From Ceratobasidium sp. AG-K (Eukaryota > Basidiomycota > Agaricomycetes > Cantharellales > Ceratobasidiaceae): DNA of 64,000 nt. Numbering within the stretch: position 1 is the stretch's first letter; each line of letters opens with the position of its first letter. Positions 11,888 through 24,446 of this stretch are shown here, piece by piece. Under the pieces are notes generated by a model. That model was not told the DNA's origin. It was given only the letters and a program-made list of their open reading frames with translations, and did not search any database. The position numbers and the translations under genes were made by a program. The DNA is taken from positions 744,001 through 808,000 of the forward strand of contig JAWNGF010000012.1 in assembly GCA_037039685.1 (NCBI GenBank), given 5' to 3'.

Positions 11888-13824
11888 TTAGAAAACAACA
11901 CGAAGCATATACGTGTGTAACTCACAAGTCCGCCCTGACGGCGCAGCTTGACTCAAAGAACTCCCCGACGAGCCTGGTGTCTGAGGATCCTCCACTGGTG
12001 TCGACAATTGCGGAGTTCCAGGGACAAAGCTTGCTGCACGCGAAAAATTATTAATCTGCAGCGCAAACGCAGAATTGCACCCACGTTGAGTTGACTGCGT
12101 ATCAAAATTTGGTGATAAATTCAAGCCGTTCGGGGTCATAACACCTAAATAAGCCATTGTGGGATAGGTAGTAGGAGCAAAAGAGCTTTGCACTTACCAT
12201 GGTTTGCGGCTGGGCTTGATGCGAGCTGGGTTCCACCCTGGGACTGTGTCTCCGGAACGAGTACACCTAACACAACGGTAAGCAAATTAAACAAACGAGT
12301 ATTAGCAGAACTTACGCCCGGTGCAAATGCCGCTGACTTGATGCTCCGAGCCGGCGCCTGCCCCACTCGTCTGCAAGGTTTCAGAGCCCGTCTCATGTCT
12401 GGGGCTATTCTCAGTCCCGGCATTGTGCTCCTGGTGTTCTTCCGTGTTCAACTCCGAGTGGCGGGATGCTTGCACATCGCTACTCTCTGGAGTATCAATA
12501 CTGTCGTCCTCATCAATATCGTCGTCCATATTCGCATCGATGGTATATTCTGACATGTCGGTTACCGCCTTGGCATGATCCCTCTGCCACTCCGGAAGGT
12601 GAACGCGGGCTGGCAGTTTTATGTGCCCTGAGGTTGGGCCGGTGTACCGTTGCTGGTCATCCTTTAAGTTTGCCTTAAGTAAACTGACCATGCACCGTGT
12701 TAGATTTAACAGAACATCAGCGTGTCCCTGGCTTACAGTTTGATCGTGGCTTGAGTCTCTGCCTTGGTTGGTCTGGTGCAATGGACTTGGAGCTTATCAA
12801 GCTTTGTGTCGATGTATGCCCAAAACGAAACGCCATGTCCCTTCCCAGGTCGACATGGGAGCTTCTCCCAATCAGCCATATAACATCGCTGTATTTGTAG
12901 TGTCAATTTAACTTATTATGCTGACAAAATCGACTAACAATTACATACCAACAATGCGAATCGCCTCCAGTGTTCGTCTGTTGGCTGATACCCTTTAACG
13001 CAGAGCTTTTTAGCCAATGCACCGTTATCCAGATTATCTCTCATTGACTTTTGGATCTGTATTCGATGTAAATACTAGTTACATAGCTATTAAATACCAC
13101 TTGACTTACCTTTCGCCGCATGTCACCACGAAAGTTACTGGCAACAGCCGCAACCGCTTTTCGAAACGCCTTTGAATTCAGGAAATGCGCATGTACAATG
13201 GGAGGAACTCGCCAACTTGCAGGATTTTCTTGCATATGTTGCTGGAATAAGATTGTAGAGTGGCTCGAAGTATGAATAGGATTTTGACTCACAATTAGGC
13301 GAGGGGTACAACCTTGCACATAGGTCGGGACGGCTGCATCCAAGAACGTTGCTTGGATTCGGCGGGTAACATGGTCTTTAAACTTGGCCGATTCCAAGAA
13401 CGATTCAGAGAGTAGTTGGTTGACATTATGAGTCAAAGCAACAACTCGAATGTACTGACGAACAGTGACAAGGTGTGTATTTAACTGGGATGGAAAAGCA
13501 GTGAGCAAACAAGCCAGTGATTGAGTGTTGCTACTAACCTGCGATGTCATCAAGGCATCATCTTTATCCGTGTTGGTGAGTCCAAACTCCCTGCAACAGA
13601 GCGAGACATAGTCGCGCACAACACTGCCATCTGTGGGGAATAATATCAGGATATGTAATTCACAACAATACAACCAAGTACTTACTGAGCTCCTGGCCAG
13701 TACTTCTCAAGTTTTCTGCAATCGCCTCGGCATGTGTGGAGGCAGCTCGGGGTGAAGCTGGTGGCGAGTCGGCGCCAAGGTCGGATCCCTCAAGGTCAAT
13801 CTCGGTGTCGCTCATAAAGCCCAT
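11888..13824 (-). CDS. Gene B of element 2: conserved companion protein, function unknown
   Basis: The start is ATG at 13824 (MGFMSDTEIDLEGSD). Exon 1 ends near 13686 at GTAAGT and is followed by at least six more short exons with GT-AG borders. Readable segments in order are an acidic Ser/Pro-rich N-terminus, GSVVRDYVSLCCREFGLTN, a helical middle with VTRRIQATFLD, the segment SKAFRKAVAAVASNFRGDMRRK, then KGYQPTDEHWRRFALL, WEKLPCRPGKGHGVSFW, a basic stretch around HLPEWQRDHAK, and an acidic Asp/Ser-rich C-terminal half. No enzyme motif is recognised. It reads away from gene A with about 420 bp between them. Its linkage inside the same TIRs suggests an accessory transposition protein (DNA-binding or target choice), which is inference. 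The last exons are uncertain. I see no clear break. Confidence 0.6.
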
Positions 13825-14247
13825 AGTGATTTGATTTGGTGAGAAAAAAAGTGGGAATGCAACAAGGACTGAGGAACAAGGCTCAAGCAGAGCAAGGGTG
13901 TGTGAATAAACAGCAAGACCTCTGAACAACTGTTGAGGCACTTGTTAAGAGAGAAAAATTACACCATAGCAACACAGAAAGATCCATCGAGGCCAATAAG
14001 TCATGTTTCAACTGTTGGAGTCGGAAACACTGTTAACCCGCCCGCATGAGTCCCGCATGGGTCCGGTGCAAACAAGCAGCCGGACAGCGCTTACACCCCT
14101 GCCAGGCCGTATGCTGTGATCAAATTCAAGCTTGCTCAGCATGACGTTGCTTGCCAGTTTGAGCTATCGATTGGACATTGTGGATGATAAGTCAAATAGA
14201 GATAGAAGAAAGTAACAGAAAGTGCAGGACAGGTTTATTTACAAGAC

Positions 14248-17200
14248 TCATCTATGGAACTGAGCCCAAAAATCAGAATACGTTACAACGGGAGAAGGAA
14301 CTGTGGTTGATGTGGTATGCACACTCAAAACAGACTGTGGGTCAATGGAAGTGCTGACTTTGCACAGTTGGCTTGAATCAAAAGGAGGTTGTGGTGCCAG
14401 AAGCATTAGATGGGTTGTGGTGTTGTACGCTTCCGCTCTGAGTGAGTGCCCAATATGGTTTACTGGGTGGGTAATGGCCTTTGAAGGCTTTGTTTGTCGT
14501 CGTTTTGCCGGCTGGCGGTCTGCCTCTGACTCCGTAGCTAGATCACTTTTTTCACCCTGTACCACCAAATCAAATCGCTCTCTGGTGGCTTTGCAAGCTG
14601 CTACTTGGCGGGCCTTGTCTACTGTCGCTGAAGCAAGCTTGCTCACTGCTTCCATTTGTACCACCTCTGGATCAACATTCAGCCCACGCCACGCCAATAA
14701 TGAAGGGTCCAGAGCACCACGAATGTGCTTTATGTTATGAAGGCCTTGAATATTGAGGATAAAACGCTGATTGTCGGAGTGTTGTATTGCATATCGGGTT
14801 TGGTTGGTATCTTCCTGTTCCTGGCGCTCAGCCACACGCCTTGAGACACATTTTCCTCCAGTGCTGCAATCGTGCTGGAGATTCACAAGGCAGATAATAT
14901 CCTGGGACATAGATAAGATGTATTTAAGGATATTTATCAGAACCAGACATACCTGCACTGGTACATAAACTAAATCTCCATCCCGCTCAAGCACAGGCAT
15001 GTCAAGTATGTTGTGTTTGTAGTCCAGAATGCGATATTCTTTGACCGATGCGTAGTATGATGTTACCCCACTTGATAATAAACAGCCAAAAAGGGCTTTG
15101 ACCTGGCCAAACTTTGTAACCATTAGTATTTTTGAGTGTCTAGCCAGTGTGTAAGCACCGAGTTACCTTGGACTGAAACAACACATCACTCCCCACCTCA
15201 ACCAAGTCACAGTTTTGGGAGACCATTGAGAGAATGTGAAAGAATGAACTAGATGCCGGGCCTGGGCTCTTTGACACTAGTGATGTGTTGTTACGGCTGA
15301 AGTCGTGCCAGGATTTTGGCTTAAGGCCAGGTGTGCAGCGTTGGGGCAACATTGTGATTGAACCTGTTTCACTGTTAGGATTCTGTAATATTCCAGCTGT
15401 CCAGTACCTACCCACAACTTGCTGCGTTTCTGACGGAAGCCCAAGGAGAGTCGAGAACTCTTTGTGCTTGCTTACAAGCTCGAGTACAGAGCTACTTGCA
15501 CATACCCATGATGCACCTTCCTTCCAATATCCACCTTGAACACAAAATTAGCTCCTTGTACACGTTAGAAAATAATACTAGTACCTGAGCAAATATGCTT
15601 CAAGCGATCCAGGCCAACAAAATATTCGGAAATATCACGAGATGGCGCATGGTGATTACTGAAGACTGACCCGGCTCGAAATACACCATGGAATGATTCG
15701 AATCGCTCTGTTGAGAAGAGGATTGGTGGGCCAAATCGTTGTATGTACATTGGGAGGTGCACAAGGAAATGGAATTTTGGTTTTTATACAATGATACTGG
15801 GGCTGCAGCGTGATGAAGCGAGCAAGAACTCGTCGATAATGACCTGAAGCTCAGCCTAGAAGAAGTTAGCCATGTTCGACGCATCAAGGTGGCAAGTACT
15901 GACAATATAAGTATCGATATTTTCAATTTCCGTAAACCACAAGAAGACAGTGAGTCGCCCAAGAAGTAGCCAAACCTCGAGAAGATTGGACTCGATTAGG
16001 TCATGGCAAGCGAATGGCATCAGTTGTGTCAAGCTCTTGAAATACTTTCCAACCAGGGATCCTGTATAGTGGCACATGTACCTCTCCGATATTGAGTCAA
16101 TCTTTAGCCCAGATATGTTAAGAGAACCCAGTCGAGTCTCTAACGTAGGCATCTGACGTGCTTTGTCCAAGATATAGACAGTCTGGCCCCAAAAATATTT
16201 TACAACACCAAGAAGAACGGTATGTAAGATCTCTGTTGGCGTGTCTTCGTGAACATTGAATCCAAGTGCTAGTAATCACAGGGAGGTAAGATTTGTGCAA
16301 AGATATGAAACGCTTATGCTCACCTTCCATATCAAGGAATGCATTCATGCATCCTTGCTGGCGAGCAGAATCGAGCTCGATTTGTAGTGCAGCAGTGATC
16401 TTGTTTTCATCCTGGCAAACTCCCTGCCCACTTGTTCTCATTTTTTGGCCTGCGTCTAAAATCTTGTCAATAACAAGCTGCCCAATCGAGTCCTTGACAC
16501 CCCAGTCTCGCGCATGCTCTTTGATGCGAGTTTTTTGTGCTGGCTGTACCGACATATCCAATAGCGTATTGAGCCGTTCTCGGGTCTGTGTAGGTGTGCG
16601 CTTCTCTCCTGCCTAATGTTGCACACCGTTCTGTGGTGAGATCGACAATAATTGACTCAGTAGACTCACTTTGAACAGGGTTGGATACCCCTCTTTACTT
16701 TGCTTGAACTCCGTTGTCCCCCCAACCCCACAGGTCCTACAAAAGTAATTCGCTTTTTGCAGCTGACAACTACATTGTTCTGCCTGCATTGGGTTATCGG
16801 CTGCCGAAAGAGCTGGGTACCCGCGGATGAGGACCTCCTCATTATTCTCGCAATCGTATGCAACAATTGGGTTTTGAAAACTATCCCTAATGTAGAATGT
16901 TTCCAAAAATCAGTGTATGCGCTGTCGAATTTAGAGTAAACATACTCAAGGTCCTCTCGAATTCCTTGCATCAGCTCCGATGGACTTGCGTGCTTCAAGG
17001 TTAGTACAAACCACACACTATACTCAGAATTGAGAATTCCACGTGTAAGTGTACTGTTGGAGATATAAGTCGATATATGCTTGTTCCATTGGGTGGTTTT
17101 ATTGCCAGAAACATCATCCATAAACAGTATGACGGGCATAGAATATACTGGACGAGAACCAGCGCGTGCTCGTAGTGGATGTGGCATACTTGCTTGAAAC

Positions 17201-18812
17201 GTTTGAGAATGATCTGGAGTAAAATAGTCAATTGACAACTGGGTAACGCGATCTTGTGGCACCAAACATACCGTCAAATGCAGGAATTGCATCACGTTCT
17301 AAGAGCTCGGGGAATGATTGGTGAAACAAAGCAACAGGGACCATACTGCGGCGATCCGAGCAAACGTGAAGGCCACTCTGAAAGATAATGAGATGTCAAG
17401 TGCAATCCCTAAGTCGTACCCCTGAGAGTCCTACCTTTCTCGCTTCCACTACGTGACCAATCGCATACATCTTGCGTTGTTTGCCTCGAAGAACCCACCG
17501 CATAGGCAAAAACCACCCTTTATCTCTCTGAACCAATTCCCCAACATAGAAAATCCGATTATTCTGTCGTATCATAGGTGTAAGGACGTGGTCAGGAGTG
17601 TCTTTGAGCATTTTACTGCCATGCCAGATTTCGGACATCTGGTTGTCATCATAATGCGGGTAAAAATTCATATGTTTGCGAAGGAGAGGATTTGCCAGAT
17701 CCTGGGTAAGTGTATGCATATCATTAGTATACCCAAGTGACGGCAAATCTCGCCAACGCTCACCTGTGCTAGCCCGCTGGTGATACGGTTCATATAAAAT
17801 ATATTTCCAACAGACAAGACCTTGCGAACAGTTGGATTACCAAGAAGATTTCTCATCTTTGCCTGGGCCTTCCGCAAAGTTTTGTATGACGGTATATCTC
17901 GGGCACCATTTTCGCGTGCATACGCAAGAAATGCCTGAATCTGATGGCGAGTGAACTTGAGGCGTCTCGAGTTTGTAATCATATCAGCAAGAAATATCTA
18001 TAAACATGCAGCTGTGTGAGCAATCTGGTGAGATACGTATGTGTGGATATGCTTACACTCTTGGTCTTCCAGGGATACCAATCGCCCCGACTCGAGGCTG
18101 CATTATATTGGTCGAAGTTTAACTTGAAGTTGGACATGCTATGACTGTCTGAGTCTGGCATGGAAAGCGGTGAGTGAAGGGTGAAGGGCTGAGCGTATAT
18201 AAACGTACCAGAATTCGAATTCGAGCCTGAGTCTATGTCTTCGGACATGTATCCTCCATCGGGCACTGCTCTTGGGGACACTCGTTGCTTTTTGGTGGCC
18301 ATAAAAAGATCGTCAATTTGCTCAAGCCCTTTTGTACTTGATGTAGCATCGTCCTCTTCGTCTGATCGCGAACCCGATTGCACAGACACCAATGTGGCAT
18401 TGGTATGAAAACTCGGAGCGGGCTCAAAGGGCTCAGGTTGGGTGGCAAGGAAGCCAATCGTCTCTCTTGTCTCGCCGTGCTGCTTTTGCAGAGACTCAGA
18501 TTGTTGATATACGGGAGAAATCTGACAACTCACTGATATCTCCTTGCTCGTATCCAGTCGCTTCTGCTTGGTTCTGGCTAATTTTCTGCTCTGATGGTAC
18601 GGACTGCGTAAGTGACGCCATATACTCTTTTTGTCAATCCTCTTCGGATCTCCAAAGCTGTCGCAGCATATTGTACAATGATAGTATATCTCGTCAGAAA
18701 TCACTAGAACAGAAATTAAACAACAATATATCAGTTAATATGTTGGGTTTATGCAGAATAAACACTAACGGCCAGAGTCTTTTGTAGGGCCAACTTGAAA
18801 TTGATCAACCAT
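14248..18812 (-). CDS. Gene A of element 2: large Agaricomycete-type protein, candidate transposase
   Basis: It starts at ATG 18812 (MVDQFQVGPTKDSG). Exon 1 ends at 18770 and exon 2 starts at 18703 in frame. The order is a Cys/His cluster CTICCDSFG...HLRSPYH (possible BED- or C2H2-like finger), an acidic linker with a basic patch, a helical DNA-binding-like segment (LKFTRHQIQAFLAYA), then WFLPMRWVLRGK, then MPVILFMDDVSGNKTTQWNKH with HASPSELMQGI. Next come a second zinc-like cluster (CSCQLQKANYFCRTCGVGG), the segment DTPTEILHTVLLGVVKYFW, KFHFLVHLPMYIQRFGPPIL with FSTERFESFHGVF, APSRDI, and near the C-terminus VNLQHDCSTGGKC. I recognise this order as a repeated Agaricomycete family usually annotated as hypothetical (from memory, not searched). 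The paired Asp of DDVSGN and the later Glu of STERFE could form a DDE site; that is inference. At least ten introns. No stop is obvious inside the inferred exons. Confidence 0.65.
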
Positions 18813-19547
18813 AATCCTTCTGGGAGATCTCAGATAATACATGTCTCGGAGGGCTTACAACTCATAGTATAGTGGAATCAAATATATATTGCTGGCGTAC
18901 ATACTAGTTTCAAACTCTAGACCTAGCCACCGTAGAGAGACGTGTGGGGGGAAACAATGATCCCAGATCACCGAGTACGACACGTGACCTGTAACGACAT
19001 TGACCCAAGCTCTTGCGCCAGCATGAATCAAGGTTCCATCCATCATCCAGGAACCGCGGTGGCCCGAATAGGCAAATGTTAGTCCGATTTACCAGTAGTG
19101 AAACTTACTCTTGACAGTATCTCGCTTCGTTACTGTTCTCCTGCAAGAAATGAAATCCGGGCAGACCTGAAAGCTCCCAGCTACTCGCCGTTACTGATCT
19201 CAGTCTATCCCCAAGCTCGAAACTGATCGGCTCAATCGTCCGTAATACTTCCCGTTGCCTTCAAGTCGATTCATACCGGGTTTTCATGGAGTATCCTTAA
19301 GTAAAATAGCTCCGGTCACCGGCTTGCCTAATTCAAGGAACGCTTTTTGTTATTTGTCTGGAGTCGGGTGAGCATTAGCCGGCTTGCCCATGGCTCGATA
19401 ACAATTGATTCGCTGGCTGAGCCGAATTGCAAATTGCTCCAGCTGGCAACCAACCAAACTCGTACTAGTTGCCCGTACTCGGTCTCGATAAGATCCCGGA
19501 TAAGCGCCTCTACTCGGAAAAGTGCGGGCAATAGGGGCAGCGGTGTA

Positions 19548-20845
19548 AAGATGGTGACAGCGATCGGCCACCACCTAACTTTCAGAAGCTGGTGGAAATA
19601 AAGTTTGGAGGGCAGAATCGCCAGTAAAAGACGATTTCCTCACCACTCGAGGCGAATTTTGGGAATTTTCGTTAGACAAAACGTTCGCAAATGCTTGTAA
19701 AACATGCCTATGTGGTTAGTTCCGGTTAAAGTATCCTTGACGGGTCTGCGCACTCGAAATACCCACGGGGTCAGAGATTTGCACGTGACTAAAAGCGGTT
19801 GCCGAAGTTGCGGCCAGGCAAGAAATCGCATTGCAATGCATATATTAACTCATCAGTGGAGTCTGGGGTCCTTGTGGCTTCGAATATGGCAATTATATAG
19901 GAGGACAGTCATAATGTACAATTTACTGCCCGTGCACATAGTCGGGTGTGGTATGATCATATGGGACGTTGGCGGGGTTTTGACAGTGGCTCCGAAACTC
20001 TTTGGTCACCCATTAAATTGCCTGCGAACCGCTTTTCTTGCTCCAATAGGCGTCCACAAAGTGCTGCGCTTGTGCCGCAGATATAATTATCCAAATTAGT
20101 CTCGATAACGTGTTTATCATCTCGCCTAAACGCACTTTCGTATGGATTCAATTGCACCTAGCACGTACTTCGTCATTACTGATGGCTTGTTGGTGAGGGG
20201 CGCCTCTCAATATTTCTTCTTCGCATATCCCCAGTACTGTATTGCACAATTGGGTTCGAGAGCTTAGGCAAGATGATAAACACGTTATCGAGACTAATTT
20301 GGATAATTATATCTGCGGCACAAGCGCAGCACTTTGTGGACGCCTATTGGAGCAAGAAAAGCGGTTCGCAGGCAATTTAATGGGTGACCAAAGAGTTTCG
20401 GAGCCACTGTCAAAACCCCGCCAACGTCCCATATGATCATACCACACCCGACTATGTGCACGGGCAGTAAATTGTACATTATGACTGTCCTCCTATATAA
20501 TTGCCATATTCGAAGCCACAAGGACCCCAGACTCCACTGATGAGTTAATATATGCATTGCAATGCGATTTCTTGCCTGGCCGCAACTTCGGCAACCGCTT
20601 TTAGTCACGTGCAAATCTCTGACCCCGTGGGTATTTCGAGTGCGCAGACCCGTCAAGGATACTTTAACCAGAACTAACCACATAGGCATGTTTTACAAGC
20701 ATTTGCGAACGTTTTGTCTAACGAAAATTCCCGAAATTCGCCTCGAGTGGTGAGGAAATCGTCTTTTACTGGCGATTCTGCCCTCCAAACTTTATTTCCA
20801 CCAGCTTCTGAAAGTTAGGTGGTGGCCGATCGCTGTCACCATCTT
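19548..20845. mobile_element. 1.3-kb foldback element with two near-identical arms of about 585 bp
   Basis: The left arm 19545-20129 and the right arm 20264-20848 are inverted copies that differ at only a handful of positions. The spacer is 134 bp (20130-20263). The ends read AAGATGGTGACAGCG with TA immediately outside (19546-19547 and 20846-20847), so the target duplication is probably TA. Each arm encodes the same meaningless 131-codon frame. It shares its left TA with the right end of element 2. It has no transposase and would need one in trans. Near-identity of the arms implies recent formation or arm-to-arm gene conversion. Confidence 0.8.
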
Positions 20846-23139
20846 TACTATCATGTCTGTAATTTCAAATTCAACCCCGCCCGACATCCCGCCTTCTGTG
20901 CCGCCTATAGACGCTCCAAACGTTCAACTGCCTCCGCTCCATCTCCTCGTCCAAACTGTAAAGGATGCGTGGGCTAGAGGGCAGGTTGCCTTGGCTCTGT
21001 TCCTTGACGTGAAAGGCGCCTTCCCACACGCGGTCCCTACCCGCCTGGCTGAAAACATGCGAGCCGTCAGTGTACCCGAACCATACATTGTCTGGATGCT
21101 AGCGAAGCTCGAGGGTTGCACAACGTGTCTTGCCTTTGACGACTACAAATCGGAGCAACTGCCGGTCCTTAACGGAATAGACCAGGGATGTCCCTTGTCG
21201 GTAATCTTCTACCTCCTGTACAACAGCGGACTCGTCCGAGTGGCCAGGGAGAAAGCCAGGGAACGGTGTTTAGGCTACATCGATGATATTACATACGTCG
21301 TTTGGGGGAAAACCTTTGAGGATACGCACGCAATGTTGGAGGATATGATGGAGCGGCCTGGAGGCGCGATGGAATGGTCCCGTACACACCACTCGGAGTT
21401 CGAGCTTGACAAGACCGCCTGTATTGACTTTGCAACCAGAAAAGGGTTACCTCGACCAGAACTCACTATCGGCCCACACTCAATTACCCCTTCCCGCATA
21501 CACACCCTTCTGGGGGTCTGCCTAGATCAAGAGCTGAGGTGGAAGGACCAGGCCAACAACGCGCTCGCAAAGGGAATGGCGTGGGTCTTGCAGCTTGGAA
21601 GGCTAGCCCGTTTCTCCTACGGAGCCTCTCCAGCAATCGTCCAACGGCTATACCTCAGCATGGCCGTCCCGCGTTTCACGTACGCCGCCGATGTGTGGTT
21701 CACGCCAGTCACCCTAAGCAACACCCCAGGGAAGAAAGGGCGTGGATCAATTGGCACAGCGAAGCGTCTGGCTCGCATACAGAACGTCACTACCAGAGTA
21801 GTTTTGGGGGCCATGCGCTCTACTCCAACCGACATGCTCGACGCTTTCGCCTCCCTCCTCCCGATGCACCTCCGACTCAACGATGTATGCCACCGCGCCG
21901 CCACACGTCTAGCCTCGAGCCCGGCCAAACACCCGCTAGCCAAGTCAGTGACAAAATGTTTCAGGGGAAGAAGGAAACATGTACCGCCTTTACAAGCTAT
22001 CCTCCAGTTCGCAAACTGCAGACCTGCAGACATCGAGAAACGCTCCCTACAATTGGCAAGAGCGGCGCGAGGGTGCGGGGTCACTTTCCCAGCCAAGACA
22101 GACGCCAAGGCAGCGACACGAACGGACAACACCCCGGTCACGATCCACGCAGATGGAGCGGCAGGGACAGACGGTATTGGAGCAGCGGCGGTCCTGTTCG
22201 AGAACGGCATACGCAGAATGGAGGCTGGCTTCAGGCTGGCGGATGGGGGCGAGCGTACGGCTTTGGAGGCGGAGGTCGTAGCCCTGCTCCTTGCGTTCCA
22301 CCTGGTGGAGAGCAACCCTCCGGTAGAGGAGGTGGTAGTGTACTCGGACTTGCAAGTGGCAATCAGGGCGATACTGGGCGAGAGCACAGCTGTCCCAGGC
22401 CTCCTGCTTACACTGTGGACCCCCCACTTCCGAACGATCCGGAAGCAGGAAATCCGTGTACGACTTCCGGAGCGTCCGGGGGTAAGGTCCGGTCTGGTGC
22501 ACTAGGACGGGCATAGGGACTTTAGGTCCGGATTGGCAGCAAAATCCGGACCCTCAGACGGTCCGGAGGTCCGGACTGTCCGGGCTTTTGTTCCTTGTAT
22601 GCATTTGCAGACCTCCCAGATTGTCCTCAAGTCACTCGCGGATTAATGTACAAAGATTTTAATATAATTATTGATTTAATTACACACTAGTGGAATCCGA
22701 TCGATACATGCGGATGGTTCGAAATAAAAGTCCGAAGGGTCCGTAGGAGAAGTGCGGCAAAGGCCAAGTCCGGGGGTAACATACGGAGAATCTGAAGGGA
22801 AGTCTGGGAAAGTCTGAAAGAAATGCCAGGAGAGGCTGGTCAAAGCTACACGAAATAAATAAATAAAATCGGGAGCATCCATGGGAATCCGGGGGTAAAG
22901 CGCGGTTGGTCGGGGAGGTTGTCGCGGGTCTTCTGGGGGTGGCAAATACATACAAATAAACCTACACTGAAATGAAAAAAGCTAGAATTGAAGAGAATTC
23001 AGCGTGCACATGATAAAACTCGGGAAATCAAAACTCACCGAATAGCGAAGAGTAAACAAAACAAACTGTCAGACGAAGCGCTTGGGGGGCTGAGAGCTGG
23101 ACCGGTTGGGCGATTAGCGGACAACTTGCTCTCTCGTGC

Positions 23140-23960
23140 TAAATTAAAGTTGTCATGATGACTTATAAGAACGAGCACTGGGCACTTACCGGGTCTGTTT
23201 GACAACCAACTCAATGATCTCCTCTTTGCCCGTGCGAGTTGTCAGTAGGGTGGTCGCGTTGGCCTTGGCGTTCTTGTGTTGTTTCTTTGGTGGGGTGTTG
23301 AAGGTCAGCGGGTTGTTGAGCAGGGCAGAAACTTTGGTGGCCTTGTTGGCGACAGCTTGCAGTGCCTTTTGGTGGTGCCGTTGGCATTTGAAATCAGTAT
23401 ACTGGTGTTATGTTTGATGAATTTGACTGTTGCTAGACCCGATCATGATCAGCCACAAGGTTGGGAAATGAAATTTGATCGCACTTACCGGTGTTCCCCG
23501 CTGATTGTTGGCGCCAGACTTTGATCTGGCACTAGGGTTAGGGTGATTGACCAACAGCATAATGAATGTGCTATAATTAAGGAAAAAGTGCAAATGAGCA
23601 TGTCAGAGCATGTCAATCCACTAGATACCCCATACTACAGCTTTATACTCACTGAGAGAGAGATAATGTAATTGAAAATGGTGTTGTGGCGCGCAAGAGC
23701 TAGATAGATGCTATGCAGGTGGACAGTGGTTCAGTGTCAGCAAAAAAAATAGATATTCAGAACAAGAAGAGGATCTTACCCTGAGTTATTTAAGGTGCCC
23801 AAACAATCCGAGGAGGTTGTTTGGAGGTTGACTGGGGAAGGGGGTGGTCGGGAGCAAGGGGAATGTGTGCAGGGAGTTGGTCTGTATATATAGACACACC
23901 AGCGCTTAAGTGGTGACGTGCCACAGGAGGAAAATTTTCCGCACCTGTTCCTTGAATGCA
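23140..23960 (-). pseudogene. Multi-exon cargo gene of CACTG-1, function unknown
   Basis: Minus-strand short exons with GT-AG borders are visible. Examples are one ending GANNQRGTP before GTAAGT (about 23490) and one containing TTRTGKEEIIELVVKQTR before GTAAGT (about 23188). A last exon rich in Ser/Pro (ALSPPSASSDSLF) follows near 23060-23140. The last exons match the copy in CACTG-2 (51020-51170). The protein is basic and of low complexity. The 5' end is not defined here. No function is recognised. Confidence 0.4.
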
Positions 23961-24245
23961 CCCCCTGCTACACCAATGGAAAGACAAAGAGTCCGCTGCG
24001 ATGTTAACAAGCTGGTAACAGCCAAGACGTGAAACCGTCACCTCTAAGGAAATTGGTTAGGTTAGTTGGATTCTAATGGTCAAACTATGCTAATATAATT
24101 ATAGGACAAGCTCAAGGTCGGTTGACTTGCACATTTACCAAATACACCCCCCGACTTTTTCACACAATATTTTTATGGACAAGTGCAGCACCTCTTTGCA
24201 CTCCCTATCCCGTCCAACACCGCCATCAATCCCAACAATGACCCT

Positions 24246-24446
24246 CAGACCCTTTTGCTCGCCTTGGTTTGGAGGCTCAAACTGAAGTCAGCACCTTGTA
24301 CGACTACACAGTGGCTTCATACAAAGGTCCACTTTCAAGTGGAGAAGTGATCAACACGTGCAACATCATGTGTGCACTCAGGCGAGTTCGGGATGGAACT
24401 AAATGGTGGATTATTGATCAAGCCCTGGTGCTGAATGAATCCAAGG
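24246..24446 (+). CDS. Small ORF in CACTG-1, possible exon
   Basis: About 65 codons are open (TLYDYTVASYKGPLSSGEVINTC, CALRRVRDGTKWWIIDQALVLNESK) and end at a splice-donor-like GTGCGT near 24447. A TGA lies just upstream in frame. The sequence is non-repetitive and protein-like, so it may be an exon of a second cargo gene. Family unknown to me. Confidence 0.35.

Larger units (their letters stand above)
11036..19545. mobile_element. Element 2: 8.5-kb TA-targeting DNA transposon with two genes
   Basis: The ends are CACCGCTGCCCC (11036) and GGGGCAGCGGTG (19534-19545), flanked by TA (11034-11035 and 19546-19547). It contains two minus-strand multi-exon genes (gene A 18812-14248 and gene B 13824-11888) and nothing else recognisable. 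A CAC-type end with a 2-bp TA duplication would fit the Mirage branch of the CMC (CACTA/Mirage/Chapaev) group, but that is a guess from the ends. Gene A is the best transposase candidate. Subterminal sequences are shared with element 1. Confidence 0.75.

Noticed and set aside
19704..20689. Identical 131-codon ORFs on opposite strands
   Set aside because: They are the two arms of the foldback element read in mirror image; no protein-like feature is seen.
21617..22387. 256-codon minus-strand ORF
   Set aside because: Antisense shadow of the LINE-A reverse transcriptase.
21539..22516. 325-codon plus-strand ORF
   Set aside because: A GC-rich shadow of the LINE-A RT-RNase H frame.
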